A DNA stretch of 64,000 nucleotides, from assembly GCF_014202215.1 (NCBI RefSeq), contig NZ_JACHGB010000005.1:1-64000 (forward strand), in the 5' to 3' direction. Made by a program: the position numbers and the translations under genes. Source of the DNA: Quisquiliibacterium transsilvanicum (GTDB lineage Bacteria > Pseudomonadota > Gammaproteobacteria > Burkholderiales > Burkholderiaceae_E). Of the stretch, positions 8,060 to 16,767 are shown piece by piece. How positions within the stretch are numbered: the stretch's first letter is position 1; the number at the start of each line of letters is the position of its first letter. The notes below the pieces were generated by a model, which saw nothing but the letters and a program-made list of their open reading frames with translations, was not told the DNA's origin and did not search any database.

Positions 8060-8851
8060 GTGAACGGCGCCTCATTCAGAGAATTCGCCGACTGGCGCCT
8101 GGCGTTCGGTGAAGTGCGTCACCGGCGCCTGCGCCCGGTGGAGCACGCGTTCCGCTACGCCTCGTTCTTCCTGCGCGTGCCTGCGCACCGCCTGGACGGC
8201 CGGCCCGCGGGCAACCTGCTGTTCGGTCTCAACCGGCGGGCACTGCTGTCCTTCCGCGAACGCGACCACGGCGCCGGAGGCGCCGCGCTGCCCTGGATCC
8301 GCGGCCTGCTGGCGCAGGCCGGCATCGCGGCGGACGGGGAGATCTGGCTGCACGCCTTCCCGCGGGTGCTCGGCTATGCATTCAAGCCGGTGAGCTTCTG
8401 GTTCTGCCACGATCGCGCCGGCAACCGGCTGGCGATCGTTGCCGAGGTCAACAACACCTTCGGCGAGCGCCACTGCTATCTGCTGGCGGCCCCGGACGGG
8501 GCACCGCTGCGGCGCGGCGCCGAACTGCGGGCCGCGAAGGTGTTCCACGTCTCGCCCTTCTGCAGCGTGTCCGGCGGATACCGCTTCCGCTTTCTCGAAA
8601 GCGCGGAACGCTCGGTCGCCCGGATCGACCATGACGACGACGAGGGGCCGCTGCTGCTCACCAGCATCAGCGGCCGCTATGCCGCGCTCGACGTCGCCGG
8701 TTGCGTGCGCGCCCTGCTCGCCCACCCGCTGTTCACCTTCGGGGTGATCGCACGCATCCACCTGCAGGCCCTGCGTCTCTGGCTGCGCCGCGTCCCCTTC
8801 CACCGCAAACCCGCGCCGCCGGCGCAGGCTGCATCGAACGAGTCGAACTGA
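8060..8851 (+). CDS. DUF1365 family protein
   Basis: A 263-residue protein starting with GTG at 8060, 15 bases after the oxidase stop. Family features include the early HRRLRPVEHAFRY, WLHAFPRVLGYAFKPVSFW and VAEVNNTFGERHCYLL, the conserved DUF1365 blocks. No enzyme activity has been firmly assigned. It is almost always found between this type of oxidase and a cyclopropane-fatty-acid synthase homologue, so a role in acyl-chain modification is inferred. Confidence 0.88.
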   Translation: MNGASFREFADWRLAFGEVRHRRLRPVEHAFRYASFFLRVPAHRLDGRPAGNLLFGLNRRALLSFRERDHGAGGAALPWIRGLLAQAGIAADGEIWLHAFPRVLGYAFKPVSFWFCHDRAGNRLAIVAEVNNTFGERHCYLLAAPDGAPLRRGAELRAAKVFHVSPFCSVSGGYRFRFLESAERSVARIDHDDDEGPLLLTSISGRYAALDVAGCVRALLAHPLFTFGVIARIHLQALRLWLRRVPFHRKPAPPAQAASNESN

Positions 8852-8859
8852 GGTACCCG

Positions 8860-10161
8860 ATGTCGAAGACCCTGGATACGGGCGCAAACCTGTCCCGCCG
8901 TGGCGACGACGGCCTGGCCGCGATCGGCGCAACTCCGGGCGCGCAGCGCCACGACGTGACGGCCAAGGCGAAGGCCGGCGGGAAAGCGGCGGCAATGCCT
9001 GCCGCGGCGCGCATCGTCCTGCGCCTGCTGGAGCGGCTGCACACCGGCAGCCTTTCGCTCGTCCTCCCCGACGGCCGGACGCTGCGCTTCGGGCGCGGCG
9101 AGCCCGCGGCCTCGATGCGGCTGTCGCGCTGGGAGGCGTTCGGTGCGGCGCTGGCGCGCGGCGACATCGGCTTCGCCGAAAGCTGGATCGACGGTGACTG
9201 GCAGACCGACTCGCTCGCAGACCTGCTGTCGCTGCTCATCGCGAACCGCGACGCGCTGGAATCCGCGGTCTACGGCACTGCGGCGGGACGCCTTCTCTAT
9301 CGGATCCGTCATCTGCTGCGCCGCAACTCACGCACCGGCTCGCGGCGCAACATCCATGCGCACTACGACCTGGGCAACGACTTCTACCGGCTCTGGCTGG
9401 ACCCGGGAATGACCTACTCCAGCGCCCTCTTCGACGGCGACGCCGGGCGCACGCTGGTACAGGCCCAGGAGGCCAAGTACCGGCGCATGCTCGACGAGCT
9501 GTCGCTGCCCGCCGGAGCCTCGGTGCTGGAGATCGGCTGCGGATGGGGCGCGTTCGCGGAACTCGCGGTGGCCGACGGCCTGCGGGTCAAGGGTCTGACG
9601 TTGTCGACCGAGCAGCTGGCCTGGGCGCGCGACCGCCTGGCGGCGACCGGTGCCGGCCGGCTGGCGAGCTTCGAGCTGCAGGACTATCGCGACGAGCGCG
9701 GGCGTCACGACGGCATCGTCTCGATCGAGATGTTCGAGGCTGTCGGCGAGGCCTACTGGCCGCGCTACTTCGAGACCGTGGCGCGCACGCTCGCGCCCGG
9801 CGGGCGAGCCGTGATCCAGACCATCACCATCGATGAAGCCCTCTTCGATCGCTACCGGCGCGGCACCGACTTCATCCAGCAGTACGTGTTCCCGGGCGGG
9901 ATGCTGCCTTCGGTTCCCGCCTTCGAGGCCGCCGCCCGGCGGGCCGGCCTGCGGGTGCTCAGGCGATTCGCCTTCGGACAAGACTACGCCCGCACACTGC
10001 AGCTCTGGCGCGAAGCTTTCTGCGCGCGCCTTCCCGAGGTGCGGGCGCAGGGTTTCGACGAGCGCTTCGTGCGCACCTGGCTCTTCTACCTCGCCTACTG
10101 CGAGGCGGCGTTCCGGTCGGGCAATACCGACGTCGTTCAGTTCACGCTGGAGCGCGCATGA
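8860..10161 (+). CDS. Cyclopropane-fatty-acid synthase family methyltransferase
   Basis: A 433-residue SAM-dependent methyltransferase. The ATG at 8860 (8 bases after DUF1365) begins the protein; the frame stays open upstream only as a shadow of the previous gene. An N-terminal lipid-binding domain holds LVLPDGRTLRFG. The core holds NIHAHYDLGNDFY, the SAM motif VLEIGCGWGAFAE (about 228-240) and SIEMFEAVGE, all CFA hallmarks. It methylates unsaturated phospholipid acyl chains. In this operon context it may add a methyl branch rather than a cyclopropane ring. Confidence 0.9.
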   Translation: MSKTLDTGANLSRRGDDGLAAIGATPGAQRHDVTAKAKAGGKAAAMPAAARIVLRLLERLHTGSLSLVLPDGRTLRFGRGEPAASMRLSRWEAFGAALARGDIGFAESWIDGDWQTDSLADLLSLLIANRDALESAVYGTAAGRLLYRIRHLLRRNSRTGSRRNIHAHYDLGNDFYRLWLDPGMTYSSALFDGDAGRTLVQAQEAKYRRMLDELSLPAGASVLEIGCGWGAFAELAVADGLRVKGLTLSTEQLAWARDRLAATGAGRLASFELQDYRDERGRHDGIVSIEMFEAVGEAYWPRYFETVARTLAPGGRAVIQTITIDEALFDRYRRGTDFIQQYVFPGGMLPSVPAFEAAARRAGLRVLRRFAFGQDYARTLQLWREAFCARLPEVRAQGFDERFVRTWLFYLAYCEAAFRSGNTDVVQFTLERA

Positions 10162-10799
10162 CCGGCGCGGCGGCGCGCGCAGGGCCGCGCTCAGCGAAGC
10201 GGCGGACGGCGCAGGCCCTCCTGGCTGGCGCGCTGATGCTCGCGGCGGCGGCCGCCGTCCCGGCGACGCCGGCGTCTGCGCCGCAATTCGCGCGCGGCGG
10301 TGCGGTGCCGCAGCCGGTCGCTGCGCACATCTCCGATGCGCGCCTCGCCGGCGAGGGCCTGCTGCGCTGGTTCGGTCTGCGAGTGTACGAGGCACGGCTG
10401 TGGACCGGCCCGCGCGCCCCTGCCCCCGAGACGCTGGCGCGAAGCGCCTTCGCGCTGGAGTTGCGCTATGCGCGCGCCCTGGAGGGCCGGGCGATCGCGG
10501 CCGCGAGCCGCGACGAGATCGCGCGGCTCGACCTGGGCACGCCCGCGCAGCTGAGCGCCTGGTTCGATGCGATGGCGCGGCTGTTCCCGGACGTGGCGCA
10601 GGGCGATCGCCTCACCGGGGTGAATCTCCCCGGAAGCGGCGTGGCCTTCTACCGCAACGACCGGCCGCTCGGCAGCATCGACGACCCGGACTTCGGCCCG
10701 GCCTTCTTCGCGATCTGGCTGCACAGGGACACCGCCGCGCCCGAGCTCAGGCGGTCGCTGCTCGAGCGGGCCGGCACGCGCGGCGCAGGCGACCGGTGA
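10158..10799 (+). CDS. Exported chalcone-isomerase-like protein
   Basis: A 213-residue protein with a basic N-terminus and a hydrophobic signal (about 16-38) ending in an Ala-rich cleavage region. A chalcone-isomerase-like domain (CHI/FAP fold) follows, with RWFGLRVYEARLWTG and ALELRYARALEG. Related folds bind fatty acids. The start overlaps the methyltransferase stop (ATGA), indicating translational coupling. Periplasmic location is predicted; activity is unknown. Confidence 0.8.
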   Translation: MTGAAARAGPRSAKRRTAQALLAGALMLAAAAAVPATPASAPQFARGGAVPQPVAAHISDARLAGEGLLRWFGLRVYEARLWTGPRAPAPETLARSAFALELRYARALEGRAIAAASRDEIARLDLGTPAQLSAWFDAMARLFPDVAQGDRLTGVNLPGSGVAFYRNDRPLGSIDDPDFGPAFFAIWLHRDTAAPELRRSLLERAGTRGAGDR

Positions 10800-12118
10800 A
10801 CGCTCCTTCCTCGCCTCCGGCGGGCGCGCCGACGTCGCCCACGTCCGCCGCAACGGGCAGCCGCGCAGCCCTGGCGTCCTATGGACTGCTCCGGATGCCG
10901 CTGGCCCTGCTCGAACTGCCGCTGTTCGTCTTCCTGCCCGCGCTCTACGGCGGCACGCTGGGGGTCGACCTGGCGACGGTCGGCGCGGTGCTGTTTTTCG
11001 CGCGGCTGCTGGACGCCGGAGCGGACCCGCTGATCGGCCGCGCAATCGACCGCAGCGACCGCCCCGGCAGACAGCTTCGGTGGATCCGCATCGGGCTTCC
11101 GGGGATCGCGGTCGGCTTCGCTGCGATGCTGCTGCCGCCCGTCGGGCAGGCCTGGCTGCCCGCCTGGCTCGCTGCAACCTCGCTGCTGACCTATCTCGCC
11201 TACTCGGCGGTGTCGATCGCCTACCAGGCCTGGGGGGCGGGCATCGGCGCCACCGCGGCGGAGCGCGCGCGCGTCACCGCGGTGCGCGAGGGCTTCGGGC
11301 TGGTCGGCGTGCTGCTCGCCGCCGGGCTGATCGCCACCGGCGATGCGCGCGCGCTGGTGGCGGCCTTCGTCTGCCTCTCCGTGGCGGCAGCCGGTTTCAT
11401 CGGCCGCGCGCCGGCTCCGGCGCGGCCAGTGCACTCCGGCGGTCCGGCCGCCGCAGTCCCCTGGCGCGAACTGTGGAGCAACCGCCCGTTCCGCTGGCTG
11501 CTCGCCGCCTTCGTGCTGAACGGCGTGGCCACCGCGATGCCCGCCACCCTGGTGCTGTTCTTCGTTCGCGACGTGCTGGGCGGCAGCGACCGCAGCTCCG
11601 CGCTGTTCCTGGGCGCCTACTTCCTGGCCGGTGCCGCAGGCATGCCGCTGTGGGTGCTGCTGGCCCGGCGCGTCGGGCTGCGCAACGCGTGGCTGCTCGG
11701 AATCGCGTTCGCGGTGCTCGCCTTCGTCTGGGCCCTCGGTCTCGGCCGCGGCGACCTGACGGCGTTCTTCGCAGTGTGCCTGCTGACCGGACTTGCGCTC
11801 GGCAGCGACCTGGCGATCCCGCCGGCGCTGCTCGCAGGCGTGATCGTGGACGCCGGCCACCGCGGCCGCGGCGAAGGCAGCTACTTCGGGCTCTGGAGCC
11901 TTGCCACCAAGGGAAATCTGGCAGTGGCCGCGGGAATCGGACTGCCAATGCTCGGCTGGCTGGGCTACGCGCCCGGGCAGGGCGGCGGCACGCTCGCGCT
12001 GAGCCTCGCGTACGCAGCCCTGCCATGCGCGCTCAAGCTCGCCGCCGGCCTCGTCCTGGTGCTGGCGCCGCTTCCCGACGACCCCCGTGACGTCCCTTCT
12101 GGAGAACGCATCCGATGA
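10796..12118 (+). CDS. MFS permease (GPH-type)
   Basis: The GTG at 10796 overlaps the previous stop (GTGA) and gives a 440-residue protein with about 12 hydrophobic segments. Features include GADPLIGRAIDRSDR after the second helix and a central cytoplasmic loop. The pattern resembles glycoside-pentoside-hexuronide type MFS proteins. In lipid-modification operons of this kind it could move a lipid or precursor across the inner membrane. The substrate is not evident from sequence. Confidence 0.82.
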   Translation: MNAPSSPPAGAPTSPTSAATGSRAALASYGLLRMPLALLELPLFVFLPALYGGTLGVDLATVGAVLFFARLLDAGADPLIGRAIDRSDRPGRQLRWIRIGLPGIAVGFAAMLLPPVGQAWLPAWLAATSLLTYLAYSAVSIAYQAWGAGIGATAAERARVTAVREGFGLVGVLLAAGLIATGDARALVAAFVCLSVAAAGFIGRAPAPARPVHSGGPAAAVPWRELWSNRPFRWLLAAFVLNGVATAMPATLVLFFVRDVLGGSDRSSALFLGAYFLAGAAGMPLWVLLARRVGLRNAWLLGIAFAVLAFVWALGLGRGDLTAFFAVCLLTGLALGSDLAIPPALLAGVIVDAGHRGRGEGSYFGLWSLATKGNLAVAAGIGLPMLGWLGYAPGQGGGTLALSLAYAALPCALKLAAGLVLVLAPLPDDPRDVPSGERIR

Positions 12119-12663
12119 AGACCCGCATCACGTCCGCCCGCCGACGCGTGGCGCTCGCGCTGGCCGCCGCCCTTGCGCTCGCAGGCTGCGCAGGAATCAC
12201 GCCATCCGACTATCGCGCCGAGACGCCCGCGCTTTCGCTCGAGCGCTTCTTCGACGGGCCGCTCGAAGGCTGGGGAATGTTCCAGGACCGGTCCGGCAAG
12301 GTCCTGCGCCGCTTCCACGTGACGATCGACGCCCGCTGGGAGAAGGGCGTCGGCACGCTCGACGAGCACTTCATCTGGTCCGACGGGGAGCGCCAGAGGC
12401 GCGTCTGGACCCTGAAGCGGACCGCCGACGGCCGCTATTCGGGCACTGCGGGCGACGTGGTCGGCGAGGCGCAGGGCGAGGTTTCAGGCAACGCGCTGCG
12501 CTGGCGCTACGTGCTGGCGCTGCCGGTGGACGGGCGCGTCTGGCACATGGAGTTCGACGACTGGATGTTCCTGATCGACGACCGCGTGCTGCTGAACCGC
12601 GCAACGATGAGCAAGCTCGGCGTGCGGCTCGGCGAAGTCACGCTCTCGCTGCACAGGCGCTGA
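12115..12663 (+). CDS. DUF3833 family lipoprotein
   Basis: A 182-residue protein with signal and lipobox ALAGC (Cys about residue 24). A DUF3833 body follows: LERFFDGPLEGWGMFQDRSG and LPVDGRVWHMEFDDWMF, a lipocalin-like pattern. It overlaps the permease stop (ATGA). DUF3833 genes cluster with chalcone-isomerase-like, MFS and SDR genes. An envelope lipid-binding role is inferred. Confidence 0.88.
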   Translation: MKTRITSARRRVALALAAALALAGCAGITPSDYRAETPALSLERFFDGPLEGWGMFQDRSGKVLRRFHVTIDARWEKGVGTLDEHFIWSDGERQRRVWTLKRTADGRYSGTAGDVVGEAQGEVSGNALRWRYVLALPVDGRVWHMEFDDWMFLIDDRVLLNRATMSKLGVRLGEVTLSLHRR

Positions 12664-13496
12664 TGTCCGCGCCGCTCAACCCCCCCATCCGCGACTGGCG
12701 CGGGCTGCGCGTCTGGCTGGTCGGCGCCTCCAGCGGGATCGGTGCCGCGCTGGCCGCCGAACTGGCCGGCCGGGGCGCCCGGATCGCCCTGTCGGCCCGC
12801 CGGCAGGACGCGCTCGCCGAGGTGGCGCGCCGGTGTACTGGCGCGGACGGCGTGCCGCTGCTTCTGCCGCTGGACGTGGTCGACGCCGACGGACTGCGGG
12901 CCGCGCACGGTCGGATCCTTGCCGAATGGGACGGCATCGACCTGGTCGTCTGGCTCGCGGGCGACTACACGCCGATGCGCGCCGACGCCTTCGACCTGAC
13001 CGCAGCGCGACGCATCATGGACATCAATCTCGCAGTGTTCAACGGGCTCGACGTGCTGCTGCCCACCCTGCGCCGCCAGGGCCGTGGCGCGCTCGCGATC
13101 GTCTCCAGCGTGGCCGGCTATCGCGGGCTGCCGCGCTCGCTGGTCTACGGCCCGACAAAGGCGGCGCTGAACAACCTGGCGGACGCGCTCTACCTGGACC
13201 TGCACCCGTTGGGCGTCGGGGTGCACCTGGTCTGCCCGGGCTTCGTCGACACCCCGCTGACCGCGGGCAACGAATTCCCCATGCCGGGGCTGATCGGCGC
13301 CGAGGAGGCTGCACGCCGCATCGTCGGCGGGCTGGAGCAGGGCCGCTTCGAGATCCGCTTCCCGCGGGGCTTCACTCTCGTGATGCGGCTGCTGGGGATG
13401 CTGCCCCACCGGCTGTACTTCGCGCTGGTGCGGCGTTTCACCGGCTGCGACAAGGTCCCAGCAGTCCCCGCGCGCGACGAACCCTCTTCAGGCTGA
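12663..13496 (+). CDS. Short-chain dehydrogenase/reductase
   Basis: A 277-residue SDR whose ATG shares its A with the DUF3833 stop. The NAD(P)-binding motif GASSGIGAALA (about 19-29), catalytic Ser in IVSSVAGY, and Tyr-x3-Lys in YGPTKAAL are intact, so it should be active. A hydrophobic stretch near the C-terminus (FTLVMRLLGMLPHRLY) may associate with membrane. It likely reduces or oxidises an acyl-chain intermediate in the operon's pathway (inference). Confidence 0.88.
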   Translation: MSAPLNPPIRDWRGLRVWLVGASSGIGAALAAELAGRGARIALSARRQDALAEVARRCTGADGVPLLLPLDVVDADGLRAAHGRILAEWDGIDLVVWLAGDYTPMRADAFDLTAARRIMDINLAVFNGLDVLLPTLRRQGRGALAIVSSVAGYRGLPRSLVYGPTKAALNNLADALYLDLHPLGVGVHLVCPGFVDTPLTAGNEFPMPGLIGAEEAARRIVGGLEQGRFEIRFPRGFTLVMRLLGMLPHRLYFALVRRFTGCDKVPAVPARDEPSSG

Positions 13497-13505
13497 GCCC
13501 CGACC

Positions 13506-14021
13506 ATGCCTGCCGCTTCCGAACGCCCCGCAAGCGCCCGCTGGACCGACCTTCCCGGGCGGCCCGCGCTGCCGCCGCCGCTCGAGCGCGCCGTCGCGTT
13601 CTTCGAGACCCTCTCGCCGGAGCGGCTGGCGGACATTCCTTCGATCTACGCACCCCGCGCGCGCTTTCAGGATCCGTTCAACGACCTGCAGGGCCAGCAG
13701 GCGATCGCCGCGGTCTTCGCGCACATGTTCGAGCAGCTCGAAGACCCGCGCTTCGCGGTGCTCGAGGCCTTCGGCGACGCGCAGCAGGCCTTCGTCACCT
13801 GGGACTTCGATTTCGGCGGCGGCGGCCGTCGACGGCGCATCCACGGCAGCACCCATTTCCGCTTCGACGCCGACGGTCGCATCGACCGGCACCGCGACTA
13901 CTGGGACGCCGCCGGCGAGCTCTACGAAACGCTGCCTCTGCTGGGCGCCGTGCTGCGCTGGCTGCGCCGCCGCCTTGCGACGCCGGCGTCGCACGCCGGT
14001 CACGGATCGCCTTTACAATGA
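13506..14021 (+). CDS. NTF2/SnoaL-like protein
   Basis: A 171-residue protein with an NTF2-like cone fold pattern (RARFQDPFNDLQG, VTWDFDF, HFRFDADGRIDRHRDYWD). Such domains often catalyse isomerisation or cyclisation, or bind lipids. It begins 9 bases after the SDR and completes the coupled operon. No catalytic assignment is possible. Confidence 0.82.
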   Translation: MPAASERPASARWTDLPGRPALPPPLERAVAFFETLSPERLADIPSIYAPRARFQDPFNDLQGQQAIAAVFAHMFEQLEDPRFAVLEAFGDAQQAFVTWDFDFGGGGRRRRIHGSTHFRFDADGRIDRHRDYWDAAGELYETLPLLGAVLRWLRRRLATPASHAGHGSPLQ

Positions 14022-14045
14022 AAGGCTGACTTTCAGGCGACGGCA

Positions 14046-14909
14046 ATGCTCTATCCAGAACTCTTCAGGTCCCTCGAACGCGTGCGCTGGAGCCTCGAAG
14101 ACGACATCCCCTGGGACCGTTTTGACGGCTCGCTGCTGTCGGACGAGCAGGCGCTCACGATCAAGTACAACGCGATCACCGAGTGGGCGGCGTTGCCGGC
14201 CACCGAAATGTTCCTGCGCGACAACCGCCACGACAGCGACTTCTCCGCGTTCATGTCGATCTGGTTCTTCGAGGAACAGAAGCACTCGCTGGTGCTGATG
14301 GAGTACCTGCGGCGCTTCCGGCCAGAGTTCGTGCCCACTGAAGCCGAGCTGCACGCGGTTCGCTTCGAGTTCGACGTGGCTCCGCCGCTCGAGACGCTGA
14401 TGCTCCACTTCTGCGGCGAGATCCGCCTGAATCACTGGTATCGCCGCGCCAGCGAGTGGCACACCGAGCCGGTGATCAAGGCCATCTACGACACCATCTC
14501 CCGCGACGAGGCCCGGCACGGGGGCGCCTACCTGAAGTACATGAAACGCGCGATCGAGCAGTCGGGCGACGAAGCACGCTCGGCCTTCGCGAAGATCGGC
14601 GTGCTGATGGCCAGCGCTCGGCGCACCCAGCAGGCGCTTCACCCGACCAACCTGCACGTGAACAAGGCGCTGTTCCCGAACGACACCGTGCAGAGCCGGC
14701 TGCCGGAGCCCGGCTGGCTCGAGCGCTGGCTCGACGAGCAGATCCGCTTCGACTCCGACTGGGAAGGCAAGGTCGCCGATCGCATCCTGCACAACCTGTC
14801 GCTGCTGTTCGAGCGCAAGTTCGCCAGCGCGCAGGAGCTGAACCGCTACCGCAGGGAGCTGACGCGCGGCGTGCCGGGGCCCGCTGCCGAGCTGTCCGCG
14901 GCCGCCTGA
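14046..14909 (+). CDS. Diiron ferritin-like protein (acyl-ACP desaturase-like)
   Basis: A 287-residue mostly helical protein with two diiron ligand motifs, E-E-Q-K-H (about residues 77-81) and D-E-A-R-H (about 154-158), and further helix Glu residues (E53, E123). This is the pattern of ferritin-like oxidases and soluble desaturases. It starts 24 bases after the NTF2-like gene and may be co-transcribed. An O2-dependent step on an acyl chain is an attractive reading but unproven. Confidence 0.75.
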   Translation: MLYPELFRSLERVRWSLEDDIPWDRFDGSLLSDEQALTIKYNAITEWAALPATEMFLRDNRHDSDFSAFMSIWFFEEQKHSLVLMEYLRRFRPEFVPTEAELHAVRFEFDVAPPLETLMLHFCGEIRLNHWYRRASEWHTEPVIKAIYDTISRDEARHGGAYLKYMKRAIEQSGDEARSAFAKIGVLMASARRTQQALHPTNLHVNKALFPNDTVQSRLPEPGWLERWLDEQIRFDSDWEGKVADRILHNLSLLFERKFASAQELNRYRRELTRGVPGPAAELSAAA

Positions 14910-15030
14910 GCGTCGTCCGCCCGTGCCGCCCCGGGACCGCGCCCGGGGAAATCCGGCGCAATGCGGCCGAGGACGGAATAGATCGCCTGCGCGCGGCGTT
15001 CACCCATGGCAACCAACCAGTGGAGATGCC

Positions 15031-15447
15031 ATGAACACCGGAACCTCGACCAGGGCCCGCGCGACGCGGCCAGCAGCCCGATCCATCCTGTCCTTCGGCA
15101 GCGCCTGCCTGGCGGTGGCGCTGTCCGCATGTGCCGCGATGGCGCCTTCGCCTGCGAAGGTGGAGGGCGGCGTGCTGACCGACCCGCGCGGCATGACGCT
15201 CTACACCTTCGACACCGACCCCCCCGGCAAGAGCGTCTGCAACGGACCCTGCGCGGCAAACTGGCCGCCGCTGAGCGCCGCGGCCGACGCCCGCGCACCG
15301 GAGGGTTACTCGGTCGTGCTCCGCGACGACGGCTCGCGGCAGTGGGCCTACCGAGGCAAGCCGCTGTACCTCTGGGTCAAGGACACCAAGCCCGGCGACC
15401 GCACTGGCGACGGGTTCCGCAATGTCTGGCGTGTCGCCAGACCCTGA
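15031..15447 (+). CDS. COG4315-type secreted-repeat lipoprotein
   Basis: A 138-residue protein with a lipobox (VALSAC, Cys about residue 31). Two copies of the lipoprotein_15 repeat follow: LTDPRGMTLYTFDTD...CNGPCAANWPPL and RQWAYRGKPLYLWVKD. The preceding 121 bases contain no recognised gene. The last 26 bases overlap the ECF sigma gene in another frame, so the two are co-transcribed. Function unknown; homologues often accompany ECF sigma/anti-sigma pairs. Confidence 0.85.
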   Translation: MNTGTSTRARATRPAARSILSFGSACLAVALSACAAMAPSPAKVEGGVLTDPRGMTLYTFDTDPPGKSVCNGPCAANWPPLSAAADARAPEGYSVVLRDDGSRQWAYRGKPLYLWVKDTKPGDRTGDGFRNVWRVARP

Positions 15448-15970
15448 GTTCTCCCCGGCGCTGATTGCGCTGCTGCCGAGACTGCGGCGTTACGCGCGCG
15501 TGCTCACGCGCGACGGCAGCGCTGCCGACGACCTCGTCCAGGACACGCTCGAGCGTGCCTGGTCGAGGCACCGGCAGTGGCGCCCGGGCAGCGACCTGCG
15601 CGCCTGGCTGTTCTCGATCATGCACAACCGGCACGTCGACCTGGTGCGCAGCACCATCCTGCACCCCGACGGCCATCGTTCTCCGTCTCCGGAGGACGAC
15701 GACGCCAACGTGGGGGCAGCGCAAGCGCCGGCCGCTCCATCCCTCGAGGCGATCGACCTGCAGCGCTGCTTCGAGCGGCTCTCCGACGAGCATCGGCAGG
15801 TGCTGCTGCTGATCGCGGTCGAGCAGATGCGTTACGCCGAGGCGGCGGAATCGCTCGGCGTGCCAGTGGGCACCGTGATGTCGCGCCTGTCCCGCGCCCG
15901 CGCAAGTCTGCGCCACGAACTGGCCGGCGGAGCACCCGCGCCTGCGACCAGGCTGACCAGGATCAAATGA
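15422..15970 (+). CDS. ECF-type sigma-70 factor
   Basis: A 182-residue sigma factor. Region 2 holds SAADDLVQDTLERAWSR and DLRAWLFSIMHNRHVD (about 30-80). Region 4 holds LSDEHRQVLLLIAVEQMRYAEAAESLGVPVGTVMSRLSRAR (read in parts, about 120-165). There is no region 3, as expected for ECF. It overlaps the lipoprotein gene by 26 bases and the anti-sigma gene by four (ATGA). Its target promoters were not identified; the lipid operon upstream is a plausible one. Confidence 0.92.
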   Translation: MSGVSPDPEFSPALIALLPRLRRYARVLTRDGSAADDLVQDTLERAWSRHRQWRPGSDLRAWLFSIMHNRHVDLVRSTILHPDGHRSPSPEDDDANVGAAQAPAAPSLEAIDLQRCFERLSDEHRQVLLLIAVEQMRYAEAAESLGVPVGTVMSRLSRARASLRHELAGGAPAPATRLTRIK

Positions 15971-16767
15971 GCACTTCCAACCCGCCAATCACGGACGCAG
16001 AGCTGCACGCCTGGGTCGACGATCAGCTTGCGCCGATCGACCGCGAGCGCGTGGCGGCAGCGCTCGCCCGGGACCCGTCGCTGCGCGAGCTGGCCGAGCA
16101 CTACCTCGGCCAGAACGAGGACCTGCGCCGACGCTTCTCCTGTGCGACTGACGAACCGGCGCCCGGCCGCCTGCTGCAGGCCGCAATGGCGCCCGCCGGC
16201 TCACGCCTTGGCAGGCTGGCCGGTCTGGCCGCGGCGCTGCTGCTCGGCGTCGGGGCGGGATGGTTCGCGCACGGCAACTTCTCCCAGCCTTCCGGGCCGA
16301 ACGGCGAGAGCATGGCCTCGGGCGCCGGGGCGGTGGCGCTGCCACTGCCGCGCGCGGCGGTCGTCGCCCACGCCGCCTACGCCCCCGAGGTGCGCCACCC
16401 GGTCGAAGTCCGAGCCGACGACGAGGCGCACCTGGTCGCCTGGCTCTCGAAGCGCCTCGGCACTCGCCTCAGCATCCCCGACCTGCGCCAGCACGGCTTC
16501 TCCCTGGTCGGCGGACGCCTGCTGCCCGACGCGATCGGCAGCGTGGCGGCGCAGTTCATGTTCGAGAGCGGCACTGGACAGCGGCTGACGCTGTTCGTAC
16601 GCCGCGACTCATCCGGCGCCGACACGGCATTCCGCTTTGCGAAGACGGACGGGCTGACCAGCTTCTTCTGGATCGACCGCGGCTTCGGCTACGCTCTGTC
16701 GGCAGAGATGCCGCGCGAGACGATGCTCGAGCTCGCGGGCGCCGTTCACGCACAGACCAGCCCATGA
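15967..16767 (+). CDS. Transmembrane anti-sigma factor
   Basis: A 266-residue protein. A short cytoplasmic N-terminal helix region (ITDAELHAWVDDQL and AALARDPSLRELAEHY, typical of anti-sigma domains) leads to one membrane helix (about 82-98), then a periplasmic domain. It lacks the zinc HxxxCxxC motif of ChrR/RsrA types. The ATG overlaps the sigma-factor stop. Expected to hold the sigma factor inactive until an envelope or redox signal arrives. Confidence 0.88.
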   Translation: MSTSNPPITDAELHAWVDDQLAPIDRERVAAALARDPSLRELAEHYLGQNEDLRRRFSCATDEPAPGRLLQAAMAPAGSRLGRLAGLAAALLLGVGAGWFAHGNFSQPSGPNGESMASGAGAVALPLPRAAVVAHAAYAPEVRHPVEVRADDEAHLVAWLSKRLGTRLSIPDLRQHGFSLVGGRLLPDAIGSVAAQFMFESGTGQRLTLFVRRDSSGADTAFRFAKTDGLTSFFWIDRGFGYALSAEMPRETMLELAGAVHAQTSP

